From the NCBI RefSeq assembly GCF_000496695.1, contig NZ_BAUJ01000021.1, forward strand, positions 16,038 to 80,037: 64,000 bases of DNA. Reading direction: 5' to 3'. This stretch comes from Vibrio halioticoli NBRC 102217 (GTDB taxonomy: Bacteria; Pseudomonadota; Gammaproteobacteria; Enterobacterales; Vibrionaceae). This document shows, piece after piece, positions 35,351-43,288 of the stretch. The notes under the pieces were generated by a model. It worked only from the letters and a program-made list of their open reading frames with translations. It made no database searches and was not told the DNA's origin. Positions within the stretch are counted from its first letter, which is position 1. Each line of letters opens with the position of its first letter. Position numbers and translations under genes: made by a program.

Positions 35351-36481
35351 GTGAAAAATATTCTAGTTGCTGTTACTGGTGCAAGCCCACAAGTACTGAC
35401 TGAAACCATATACGCTTTATACTATCAGGGAAAAACGATGCCTGAGGAGGTATTCGTAATAACAACAGAAAACTCAAAGCAAGTATTAGTTGAAGGTTTG
35501 TTTGAGCAAGGGTATTGGCAATCACTGCTAAAAGATTACTCCTTACCGAACATAAAGTTTGATGAACAAAATATTTGGTTAATCACAGATGAGCAAGGTA
35601 ATGCGTTATCGGACGCAAAAGGGGAGGATGAACAATCTATTATGGCGGATTTCATCACCCAGAAAATGGCAGACTTAACGTCTGATGATTCTGTATCTAT
35701 CCATGCTTCTATCGCTGGTGGACGAAAAACAATGGCTTTCTATATGGGCTATGCCATGTCGTTGTATGGTCGCGAGCAGGATGTACTTAGCCATGTGTTT
35801 GTTGATGATGATTTTGAATTTGTTGAAGATTTTTTCTATCCAACACCTTATGACAAACATATTGTTGGCCGGGACAAGAAAAAGGTCATTAACACGAGAG
35901 ATGCGAAAGTAACTTTGGCTGAGATCCCTTTTGTAAGGATGCGAAAACAAGTAGATCCGTGCATCTTCAATCAGTTTGAAAACTACTCTTTTTCTAAAAC
36001 TGTATCAGCGCTGAACAGCGCAGCCAGCACAGAAACCAAGGTATCCATATTTACCAAGGAGCGCTCGATTGAAGTTGCTGGTGTAACCATTAAGTTGACG
36101 GCTAAACAGCTTGCAGTTTATCTGTTCATACTTGCTCAAAGTGGGCGCAAATTGACAACAGATAGGTACTTTGAAGAAAACCTTGAATATGCAGCGCAAT
36201 ATCTAGACATACTGCAGGTGCTTAAAGCTGATGTTCGTACTTACCAGAGCTTAGGCTTAGAGGATGAAGGATGTTGGAAGCAGGGACAACTTGTAAATAA
36301 AGGGGTTGGTAAAGATGTAATCCAAACTTCTCGGAGTAACTTTCATAGCAAGATAAAGGGCGCTTTAGTTACTGAGCTTTATGACAAAATCTGTATTCAC
36401 TCTGATGGTGCAAAAAGTGGAGCTACTTATAGCATTTCGAGTGACGTCCATTTTTATTGTGATGGTATTACCTTGTCTTAA
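35351..36481 (+). CDS. CARF protein of the Cas_NE0113 family with C-terminal winged helix, 376 aa
   Basis: The N-terminal half matches the CRISPR-associated NE0113 (TIGR02584) pattern: ILVAVTGASPQVLTETIYAL, then VFVITTENSK, then SIHASIAGGRKTMAFYMGYA with FVDDDFEFVEDFFYP. This is a CARF sensor for cyclic oligoadenylate, and some relatives are ring nucleases. The C-terminal half (IKLTAKQLAVYLFILAQSGRK) looks like a winged helix. Such proteins normally accompany type III CRISPR loci, yet no cas gene or repeat array is in the window. The start is a GTG after an AAGAG site. It may regulate the CARF-nuclease in the operon or degrade its activating ligand. Confidence 0.85.
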   Translation: MKNILVAVTGASPQVLTETIYALYYQGKTMPEEVFVITTENSKQVLVEGLFEQGYWQSLLKDYSLPNIKFDEQNIWLITDEQGNALSDAKGEDEQSIMADFITQKMADLTSDDSVSIHASIAGGRKTMAFYMGYAMSLYGREQDVLSHVFVDDDFEFVEDFFYPTPYDKHIVGRDKKKVINTRDAKVTLAEIPFVRMRKQVDPCIFNQFENYSFSKTVSALNSAASTETKVSIFTKERSIEVAGVTIKLTAKQLAVYLFILAQSGRKLTTDRYFEENLEYAAQYLDILQVLKADVRTYQSLGLEDEGCWKQGQLVNKGVGKDVIQTSRSNFHSKIKGALVTELYDKICIHSDGAKSGATYSISSDVHFYCDGITLS

Positions 36482-36654
36482 TATTTTAGTTCTATCCGTT
36501 TGATACAAGTACATACTCATTTCATAGTTTCCTTAGGGGAGATGCATTAGACAAGCTACATCTGTTGGGCAAAAGAGTAAGAAATGCAACAGCATTATTA
36601 ATGATAGAACAACCAAAAGAAGTCATTTTTTTATGACTTGACGTCAGAAGGTTA

Positions 36655-36876
36655 TCAATTAGGAATATACTCAACCACATCCTCAATTTTACAATCGAAG
36701 AATTTACAAATGGCTTCAATTGTAGTCATGCTTGTATTGTACCCTTTATTATTGGCAATTTTAGACATAGCAGAACTTTGAACTCCGACATGCTCAGCAA
36801 GAAAGCTCAAAGTGACTTTTCTTCCGTTGTATAGAGGTTTTGCCTCTATTAATTCCTTTATCTTATATCTAATCAA
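36655..36876 (-). CDS. XRE-family repressor of the integration module, about 73 aa
   Basis: A Cro/CI-type helix-turn-helix: VTLSFLAEHVGVQSSAMSKI is followed by TMTTIEAICKFF-like spacing (MTTIEAICKFFDCKIEDVVEY) as in small XRE proteins. An ATG at 36975 would add an implausible N-terminus that runs into the divergent excisionase start, so I prefer the TTG at 36876 (IRYKIKELIEAK), the usual beginning of this family. The divergent arrangement with the excisionase/integrase genes suggests it represses excision. Confidence 0.7.
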   Translation of the reverse strand: MIRYKIKELIEAKPLYNGRKVTLSFLAEHVGVQSSAMSKIANNKGYNTSMTTIEAICKFFDCKIEDVVEYIPN

Positions 36877-36966
36877 ATTATTATTCTTTACTGATATAAA
36901 AACCGTCTTGATAAGAACTATTTTGACTCCTATTATTTGTCTTGTGAAGACAAAAAAGGAGGTCAT

Positions 36967-37203
36967 ATGGATCAAACTTTATTAACAAGCAAAGAACTCG
37001 CAGAGAGAATAAAATTTAGCGCCAACTACATTAACTCTTCTCTACGAGATTCCATTTTTATCGAAGGTAAGCATTACATCCGACCTTTTAATGGTAGGAA
37101 AATTTTATACATTTGGGAAGAGATCGAGCTCGATTTATATCAATCAGCTTGTAGAAATGCTTCTTACATCCCAATGGCGGGTGGGAGAGTGTGTAATGGG
37201 TAG
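36967..37203 (+). CDS. Excisionase/AlpA-like DNA-binding protein, 78 aa
   Basis: A small protein with the pattern LLTSKELAERIKFSANYIN, a MerR/AlpA-type winged helix, followed by a basic wing (RPFNGRKILYIWEEIE). AAAAGGAGG lies seven bases upstream of the ATG. It is divergent from the XRE gene and overlaps the integrase start by a few bases, the usual order of an excisionase with its integrase. Likely role: bending DNA at the island ends and biasing the integrase towards excision. Confidence 0.75.
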   Translation: MDQTLLTSKELAERIKFSANYINSSLRDSIFIEGKHYIRPFNGRKILYIWEEIELDLYQSACRNASYIPMAGGRVCNG

Positions 37204-38413
37204 TGTTAATGTACGAAGTGGTAAGCTATTCATCGATTTTCGTTATCAAGGGATTAGGTGTAGAGAGCAAACAATGCTATCTGACACTCAAGCAAATCGT
37301 CGCAAACTTCAAAAATTACTTAATCAAATTGACGCAGATATTCGTTTAGGTTGTTTTGTTTATAGTGAATGCTTCCCTTGCTCACAAAAAGTGAATAAGT
37401 TTGTGAAAATAGATGCTATTGCAAAACAGCATAAAGCTGAAATTCTTGGTAAGTATGAACTTGCTTCGAATGAATTGCAGGGTATTGCTACAATCCGCTT
37501 TGATGACTTTGCAAAAGAATGGTACGAAGAAAACGAGGTACGCTGGAAAGAGAGTTACAAAGAAAGTATACGCTTATACCTCGGATCTTATTTAATCCCA
37601 TATTTTGGTGATGTATCGGTAGATAAAATAACCAGACCCGATATTTTGAAATATCGAGCCTCATTAGTAAAACCACGAGCTAATGGCAAAAGACTATCTG
37701 CAGACTTTATTAACCATGTTATGACGCCATTAAGAATGATATTGAATGAAGCAGCCGACCGTTATGAATTTAAAGCTCAATTTCAGAATATTAAACAGTT
37801 ACGGGTTGAAAAGCGCGATGTTCATCCATTTAGCTTAGATGAAGTAGGTAGGTTTCTTAGTGTAGTAAGACCAGAGTTTGTTGATTACTACAAAGTCAGA
37901 TTTTTTACTGGGATGAGAACTTCAGAGATAGATGGCTTGAAATGGAAGTATGTCGATTTTGATAGACGCATAATCTCAATCCGTGAAACATTTGTTCATG
38001 GGAGGATGGATACGACCAAAACGATTGGCTCTAATAGAGATATTCAAATGTCTTCAATCGTATTTGAAGCTTTATGTTCTCAGCAAAATGTTACTGGTGA
38101 GTGTCAGTTTGTTTTTTGTAATACAGTGGGAAACCCTCTGGATAAAAAGAATGTACGCGAGCGAATTTGGAAACCGGCACTGAAAGCTATGGACATTGAC
38201 TATCGTCGTCCATATGAAACTCGTCATACAACGGCGACTTTATGGCTAGCTGCGGGTGAAGCTCCTGAGTGGATTGCTCGTCAGATGGGGCACTCTACGA
38301 CAAAAATGTTATTTGAAATATACAGTCGGTTCGTACCTAACCTTACCCGTCAAGATGGTAGTGCTTTTGAGAAACTATTAAAAACCAATAGCGACGAGGG
38401 AGGTGAGCTATGA
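37196..38413 (+). CDS. int: P4-type tyrosine integrase, 405 aa
   Basis: An N-terminal arm-binding domain (MGSVNVRSGKLFIDFRYQGI, the Arm-DNA-bind/DUF3596 style), a core-binding SAM-like domain, and a C-terminal catalytic domain. The catalytic residues are arginine in FFTGMRTSEIDGL, YETRHTTAT with the second arginine, ARQMGHSTTKML with histidine, and tyrosine in FEIYSRF. I set the start at the ATG at 37196 because the longer frame from 37091 lies inside the excisionase gene. It is the most probable recombinase for the tRNA-Val integration, whose attachment sites lie at 3963 and 39249. Confidence 0.92.
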   Translation: MGSVNVRSGKLFIDFRYQGIRCREQTMLSDTQANRRKLQKLLNQIDADIRLGCFVYSECFPCSQKVNKFVKIDAIAKQHKAEILGKYELASNELQGIATIRFDDFAKEWYEENEVRWKESYKESIRLYLGSYLIPYFGDVSVDKITRPDILKYRASLVKPRANGKRLSADFINHVMTPLRMILNEAADRYEFKAQFQNIKQLRVEKRDVHPFSLDEVGRFLSVVRPEFVDYYKVRFFTGMRTSEIDGLKWKYVDFDRRIISIRETFVHGRMDTTKTIGSNRDIQMSSIVFEALCSQQNVTGECQFVFCNTVGNPLDKKNVRERIWKPALKAMDIDYRRPYETRHTTATLWLAAGEAPEWIARQMGHSTTKMLFEIYSRFVPNLTRQDGSAFEKLLKTNSDEGGEL

Positions 38414-38739
38414 AGTACTCTTCGCTAGCCGTACATTGTACTAGCCTTTGTTGTGACATATTGCAAACGGAAGACTTTGTTTTTCTGACGCATGATGAGA
38501 TAAATTGGCTTTATGATGAGGTTTATGAATTAATTCAAGAACGAATGGAGCTTTGGCCTGACACTTATCCGAAGGAGCATGAGTTTATTAAATCAGTTGC
38601 TCTCGGGATTCTAAAAGCCCTACATATTTGCAAAGATAACCATAAATCAGGGAGTCCTACTTGGCTATTGTGGGCGATGCAATCTAGGATAAGTTCAACA
38701 TATAAACGGCTCTGTTATCTTAATCAAAGAGAGTTATGA
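38410..38739 (+). CDS. Integrase-linked hypothetical protein, 109 aa
   Basis: Starts in an ATGA overlap with the integrase stop, so the two are co-translated. Helical, with several cysteines and tryptophans, and no recognised domain. Small ORFs directly after DUF3596-type integrases are common in Vibrio islands, but I know of no assigned function. A terminator follows about 40 bases later. Confidence 0.7.
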   Translation: MKYSSLAVHCTSLCCDILQTEDFVFLTHDEINWLYDEVYELIQERMELWPDTYPKEHEFIKSVALGILKALHICKDNHKSGSPTWLLWAMQSRISSTYKRLCYLNQREL

Positions 38740-38775
38740 ATGTGAACTGTATATAGACATTATCAAATAATGGCG

Positions 38776-38812
38776 TACCGCACTTTGACTGGTTTGAGTG
38801 CGGTATTTTTTT
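38776..38812 (+). terminator. Rho-independent terminator
   Basis: A 9-bp stem (TACCGCACT with AGTGCGGTA) and seven T residues, ending the integrase operon. From here to the tRNA genes (38813-39248) there is no gene, only the arm-site cluster and the tRNA terminator. Confidence 0.85.
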
Positions 38813-39020
38813 GAGTATCTATGTGTTTTTTGTACTTTGATATTCATCTCGTTGTATTGAGTTTGTTAATCAAAGTGATTGGAGTGAGGATGATAGTTCA
38901 AATTTTGATGGCTGAGATTTGTTTAATCACAAGTTAAAAAAAATGAAAATAGTTCTGGGGGATTTTTCAGTAAGCAAGGAATCTATAGTTACATTGTAAA
39001 GACTTGAGTAGTAGGTAGGC

Positions 39021-39088
39021 GAGTGATAAACGAGTGATAAAAATAAAGGAAAATGGTCACAATTTTGGACACAAGATGGACACAATCA
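39021..39088 (+). promoter_or_regulatory. Probable integrase/excisionase arm sites, right end
   Basis: A short tandem (GAGTGATAAAC then GAGTGATAAAA, 39021-39042) precedes three related words: TGGTCACAA, TGGACACAA and TGGACACAA, between 39054 and 39085. The last three match the left-end cluster at 4109-4133 in sequence and orientation. They lie about 160 bases inside the right attachment site. Protein binding is inferred. Confidence 0.6.
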
Positions 39089-39205
39089 TATATTTAACAA
39101 ATTATCGTTTTTCGAAAAAAAAGTAGATACGCATAAATATACATAGATTAAAAATCATCAACTGAATGATTAAATCAATACTTTCAGTCAGGTTATTTTT
39201 TATGA

Positions 39206-39240
39206 AAACAATAAAGCCAAGCTAAGTGCTTGGCTTTATT
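39206..39240 (-). terminator. Terminator after the tRNA-Val genes
   Basis: A 13-bp stem (AATAAAGCCAAGC with GCTTGGCTTTATT), downstream of the tRNA cluster in its direction of transcription. It is similar to, but not the same as, the hairpin left at 3925-3955 at the other end of the island, so the island end carried its own version. Confidence 0.75.
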
Positions 39241-39248
39241 GTTGAATT

Positions 39249-39325
39249 TGGTGGATCCGGGCGAACTCGAATCGCCGACCCCTGCCATGTCAAGGCAGTA
39301 CTCTAACCAACTGAGCTACGGATCC
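39249..39325 (-). tRNA. tRNA-Val(GAC), at the right island junction
   Basis: A full 77-nt cloverleaf including encoded CCA, acceptor GGATCCG, anticodon loop TTGACAT (GAC) and anticodon stem CTGCC/GGCAG. The 46 nt at its 3' side (39249-39294) are the right attachment site. Acceptor and anticodon stems pair perfectly within this gene, yet both differ from the left attachment fragment. Confidence 0.95.
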
Positions 39326-39361
39326 AAATTGTTCAATAGTGCATTAATATGCAACAGTAGA

Positions 39362-39438
39362 TGGTGGGTCCGGGCGAACTCGAATCGCCGACCCCCGCCA
39401 TGTCAAGGCGGTACTCTAACCAACTGAGCTACGGACCC
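39362..39438 (-). tRNA. tRNA-Val(GAC), copy 2
   Basis: A 77-nt cloverleaf with acceptor GGGTCCG, anticodon loop TTGACAT and stem CCGCC/GGCGG, CCA encoded. Its 3' 46 nt are identical to the fragment at the left end of the island. Confidence 0.96.
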
Positions 39439-39476
39439 AAATTTTGTTGTTCAATTTGCATGTCAACGCAAGAGGA

Positions 39477-39553
39477 TGGTGGGTCCGGGCGAATTCGAAT
39501 CGCCGACCCCTACCATGTCAAGGTAGTACTCTAACCAACTGAGCTACGGACCC
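39477..39553 (-). tRNA. tRNA-Val(GAC), copy 3
   Basis: A 77-nt cloverleaf with acceptor GGGTCCG, anticodon loop TTGACAT and stem CTACC/GGTAG, CCA encoded. It is the first gene of the cluster in the direction of transcription. The intergenic stretch 39554-39800 holds the cluster's presumed promoter and nothing else I can identify. Confidence 0.96.
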
Positions 39554-39800
39554 ATCTTCTTGAACCAGACTGATGTTAGCGATAAGCGCGGTTGGGTTCA
39601 AGCACAAATCCTCGCTTTGTGAACTGTTTGCCGTTTTTGTAATCGGCTAGAGCATTTTTTGAATAAAAAGCGATCAATATTGTCGAGATCTCGACAAGCT
39701 TAATTAATGGGATCATTCAAAGAATCGCCACTTAGGTATTTGAATTCTTAGTTGAATTTGCCATCCTCATACTAGTGATTGGATTTACTTAGGAAAGGGA

Positions 39801-40820
39801 ATGACTTCGGCAGAGCAGCATATCAACCTTGTTCGACTAGATGACGTTAAGTTTTTCGTCGATCTTTTAATGCAAATCGATGCAGATGCTTATCAGCTTC
39901 TTCGTCAAGCAACCATCCCCAATGACATTAATAGCGCCAACAACTACGATTGCTTACCAGAAAGTGCAGTGCTCAATGCGCTTGAAGTCTTAGGTTCACA
40001 CTACACAAAGGATGAGTTGGGAATCATCTTTTGGGAAGGGATCCGCAATAGTTATATGCCTACCTTTGTGTCGCAACTTTCTGAACATGAATCTGTTTTA
40101 GACGCCTGCCACGAATTGACTGAACTTGTTCAACTATCTTCTCCAAATGCAAAGGTATATCCAACGTTTGTTGCTGGTTCCTGGTGGTTAGTTAGAGAAA
40201 AGCTGGGGCACAAAGAGTCTTGGTATCAAGATGCTGAAGTGTTTTCCGTTTTATTTATGGTGGAGTTCATTCGTTCAATCACTCAGACAACGTGGAACCC
40301 GGAGCAGATTGCTTTGGTGAGTGAGCATAGTGATCTCTATAATAGTTTGCCCACTTTGCATAATGTTACCTTTATCTATCAGCGCACAGCCACCGCTATT
40401 AAGATCCCTGAATCTATAATGGAGCGCCGGCCGCACTTTTATGGGGAGTCATCTAACCCAAATCCTATTAAGCCTATCTTGTTCAATAAGCCAACTTTTA
40501 TGGATACCTTTCGCTTAGCAATTTCACCTTACTTGTCTATGGGAAAACTACCCGTCAAGGTGGCGGCAGAGATATTAAGGATGAACGTTAGAACCTTGCA
40601 GCGCCGATTAGCAAAAGAAGGCTTGGTATACAAAGAACTGATTGAAGATATGACTTTTGAACTCATTGTCGATGCAATAACAGAGCCCCAAGAATCCTTA
40701 ACCACTATTGCCAATAAGTTTGGTTACTCCGATGCCGCTCACTTTACGCGCGCCTTTAAGCGTCGCTATAACCTAACGCCTAGCGCGTTTAGAAAGTCTC
40801 TTACTAAAGGGCGAGAATAA
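39801..40820 (+). CDS. AraC-family transcriptional regulator, 339 aa
   Basis: The C-terminal third carries the double helix-turn-helix of the AraC family: VKVAAEILRMNVRTLQRRLA near 250 and LTTIANKFGYSDAAHFTRAF near 300, then KRRYNLTPSAFRKS. The N-terminal 240 residues resemble the ligand-binding domain of the OruR/ArgR-like subgroup and have no clear ligand motif. It is parallel to and 240 bases upstream of an exported amidohydrolase gene, which it may control. Confidence 0.88.
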   Translation: MTSAEQHINLVRLDDVKFFVDLLMQIDADAYQLLRQATIPNDINSANNYDCLPESAVLNALEVLGSHYTKDELGIIFWEGIRNSYMPTFVSQLSEHESVLDACHELTELVQLSSPNAKVYPTFVAGSWWLVREKLGHKESWYQDAEVFSVLFMVEFIRSITQTTWNPEQIALVSEHSDLYNSLPTLHNVTFIYQRTATAIKIPESIMERRPHFYGESSNPNPIKPILFNKPTFMDTFRLAISPYLSMGKLPVKVAAEILRMNVRTLQRRLAKEGLVYKELIEDMTFELIVDAITEPQESLTTIANKFGYSDAAHFTRAFKRRYNLTPSAFRKSLTKGRE

Positions 40821-41058
40821 AGTGCTCATTTTCCTGTGTCATCAAATGGCAATTATTGAAAGCGCAAAGTCCTTAATATCCATTTTAAGTTGTTGAGTGT
40901 TACAGAAGTTAATTAACAAATTCTAATCATTAAGGTGATGTAACAGTAGGGAATAAACACAGACCTGCACAATAGCTTCATTGATAGATGGATATACCGT
41001 CATTAGACCTGACGAATCACGATGGATATTAAGTTAGACGCTTTCTAGGAAACCACAA

Positions 41059-42432
41059 ATGAAAAACGTTTTAAAACTTTCAGCAGTTGCAATTTCATGT
41101 TCTTTCGCATTTTCAGCTTCGGCAGCAACGACTATTTTTAAGAACGTCGATGTTTTCAACGGTACAGAAGACAAGCTGTATGAAGACCATTATGTAATGG
41201 TTGTTGATAATAAAATTGAACAGATTTCAGCTAAAGAAATCACAGCAGAAGATGCGACGGTGATTGATGGTGAGGGTAAAACGCTAATGCCAGGTTTGAT
41301 TGATGGCCACGCGCACATCATGATTAACTACCACTTTGACCAAATTGAGAAGAACAAAGACCTTACAGATATCTCAATTAACTCGGTTACGGTAGCTGAG
41401 CGTTATCTGCAAGATGGCTTTACCACAGTGCGTGATATGGGTGGCCCAGCGTTTGGTTTGGCTCGCGAAATTGAAGCAGGGAATGTGGAAGGGCCGCGCC
41501 TTTATCCGTCAGGCGCATTTATCTCACAAACCTCAGGGCATGGTGACTTCCGAGACCGTAATGATGCAGGTTTCTCTCCAAAAACAGCAGGCGACTTATC
41601 TAATTTCGAACGTATGGGCATTGGCGCGGTAGCTGATGGTGTACCTGAAGTGCAGCAAGCAACGCGTACTAACTTACGAAACGGCGCGACTCAAATCAAA
41701 ATCATGGCGGGTGGTGGTGGTTCATCACGTTTTGACCCAATTGATACGGTTCAATATTCAGTGGAAGAAACCTGTGCCATTGTAGAGGCTGCCAAAGATT
41801 GGAACACCTATGTTGCGGCTCATACATTTAATGATCGTTCAGTGAACCGCTTGCTTGATTGCGGTGTTAAAACCTTCGAGCACGGCTTCTTTATTAACGA
41901 CGATACGATGAAGCGTATTGCGAAAGAGGGTGGTTACGTAGTGCCGCAAATGTGGGGACTATCGCCAGATTTGGCTAAGAACCCTCTGATGCCAGCCGAT
42001 AAACTGCCTATGGTGGCGAAACTTCAAGAGGCGTACGGTGACTATGGTCAACGTCTACTTAAAAACAATGTAAAAGTAGTCTTTGCTTCAGATTATGTGG
42101 GCGTGAATTCAGATGCCGAGCGTGCACGTCGTTATGAGATTTACTGGCGTACACAAGCATTTGGCAGCAACTACGAAGTACTAAAACAAATGACGTCTAT
42201 TGCGGGTGAAATGCTTGCAATGTCCGGCCCTCGCGGAACAACGCAAGGTAAACTGGGTGTGATTGAAAAAGGCGCTGTTGCAGACATGATTCTAGTGGAT
42301 GGTAACCCATTGGAAGATATGTCAGTAATTGGTGCAACCGAAAAATGGTTTGATGCGGACCCTGAGTACAAAGAGATTGAAACTATCAAGCTTGTAATGA
42401 AAGACGGCAAAATCTACCGCAACAAGCTGTAA
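41059..42432 (+). CDS. Exported metal-dependent amidohydrolase, 457 aa
   Basis: A signal peptide (MKNVLKLSAVAISCSFAFSASAA) precedes a TIM-barrel amidohydrolase of the imidazolonepropionase/prolidase-like group. DGHAHI near 83-88 gives the first metal histidines, AAHTFND and FEHGFFIN give the later ones, and FASDYVG near 336 provides the catalytic aspartate. The chain ends with the usual small beta domain (GAVADMILVDGNPLEDM). It acts in the periplasm, probably on a peptide-like or cyclic amide substrate that cannot be named. Confidence 0.85.
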   Translation: MKNVLKLSAVAISCSFAFSASAATTIFKNVDVFNGTEDKLYEDHYVMVVDNKIEQISAKEITAEDATVIDGEGKTLMPGLIDGHAHIMINYHFDQIEKNKDLTDISINSVTVAERYLQDGFTTVRDMGGPAFGLAREIEAGNVEGPRLYPSGAFISQTSGHGDFRDRNDAGFSPKTAGDLSNFERMGIGAVADGVPEVQQATRTNLRNGATQIKIMAGGGGSSRFDPIDTVQYSVEETCAIVEAAKDWNTYVAAHTFNDRSVNRLLDCGVKTFEHGFFINDDTMKRIAKEGGYVVPQMWGLSPDLAKNPLMPADKLPMVAKLQEAYGDYGQRLLKNNVKVVFASDYVGVNSDAERARRYEIYWRTQAFGSNYEVLKQMTSIAGEMLAMSGPRGTTQGKLGVIEKGAVADMILVDGNPLEDMSVIGATEKWFDADPEYKEIETIKLVMKDGKIYRNKL

Positions 42433-42489
42433 TCAATCCCGTTCCTATTAGCTGATTAGAAACGTTGTTAAGTAACGTTGTTAAGTAAC

Positions 42490-42520
42490 AAGGCAGGGTT
42501 TAGAGCTCTGCCTTCTTTTT
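42490..42520 (+). terminator. Terminator-like hairpin between amidohydrolase and DUF3299 genes
   Basis: AAGGCAG pairs with CTGCCTT, followed by a T run, 14 bases before the next start codon. It sits just after a small tandem duplication (GTTGTTAAGTAAC twice, 42463-42489). Confidence 0.65.
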
Positions 42521-42533
42521 GAGGTGTTTGTAA

Positions 42534-43199
42534 ATGAAATTGTTAAAACGAATCCTACTTGGAAGTGCATTGTTGTTCTCATTAAATGTTGTTGCCGAGG
42601 AGATGGAACCTACATTTTGGCAAGACTTGCTTCCTCAAGTGGACACAGTAGAAGACCCGTTTGCAGCGCTGGATTCAAACCAGCTTTATGATTTAGGCAC
42701 CATTGCTCGTTATCGCGATGCTCAAAAAGTAGAAGGGTTCAAACCGTCTGAAGCTTCTCAAAAAGAGATGGCGCAACTTGAAGAAAACTTTGCAAAATCT
42801 AACATTGATGTAGACGCGCTATTTGTTCAGCGAGAAAAGATCATGCAGCAGCGCACGAAACTTGCCACCTTACCGAATCAAGGTGTGCTTAATAAACCTC
42901 ATCGTATACCTGGGTTTATTACTCCTGTTGAAATTGACGGTAATAAGGTGACTAAGTTTTTTCTAGTCCCTACAGCAGGCGCATGCATTCATACGCCACC
43001 GCCACCACCTAATCAGATTGTATTCGTTGAATATCCAGCAGGCATTGAACTGGTGAGTTTGCAAACGCCAGTATGGGTTGAAGGTGAACTATTTAATGAA
43101 GCTACAGCCGCTGATGTGAATTACAGCGATGGCGCAAGCAATGTTGAGACTGTGTACCAGATGTCAGCGCAGGAAGTAGAACTGTATCAAATGAACTAA
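42534..43199 (+). CDS. Exported DUF3299 protein, 221 aa
   Basis: A signal peptide (MKLLKRILLGSALLFSLNVVA) and a C-terminal DUF3299 domain: IPGFITPVEIDGNKVTKFFL, then GACIHTPPPPPNQIVFVE. The Cys/His in CIHTPPPPPNQ is the family signature and may bind metal. Family members are periplasmic proteins, often encoded beside ABC transporters of metals or lipids; here it stands between an amidohydrolase and a porin. Function unknown. Confidence 0.8.
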   Translation: MKLLKRILLGSALLFSLNVVAEEMEPTFWQDLLPQVDTVEDPFAALDSNQLYDLGTIARYRDAQKVEGFKPSEASQKEMAQLEENFAKSNIDVDALFVQREKIMQQRTKLATLPNQGVLNKPHRIPGFITPVEIDGNKVTKFFLVPTAGACIHTPPPPPNQIVFVEYPAGIELVSLQTPVWVEGELFNEATAADVNYSDGASNVETVYQMSAQEVELYQMN

Positions 43200-43288
43200 A
43201 TCATTTAATGAGTGACGCATAAAGGGCGTCGCAGTCTTATTATTAAGGCTAAACTATAATTAAATCATAAAGATACTAAGGGTGTGAC

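Noticed and set aside
17925..36481. A type III CRISPR-Cas locus, suggested by the two CARF proteins
   Set aside because: No Cas10, Cas7 or Cas5 type gene, no Cas1/Cas2 and no spaced direct repeats are present anywhere in the window.
3963..39293. A prophage
   Set aside because: Apart from integrase, excisionase and repressor there are no capsid, tail, portal, terminase or lysis genes.
39230..39427. A 65-aa frame across the tRNA-Val genes
   Set aside because: It is the antisense reading of two tRNA genes, a well-known false gene (LVDPGELESPTPAMS-like).
42463..42489. Short tandem GTTGTTAAGTAAC duplication
   Set aside because: Two 13-base copies directly before a terminator hairpin; no sign of an insertion sequence or site-specific event.
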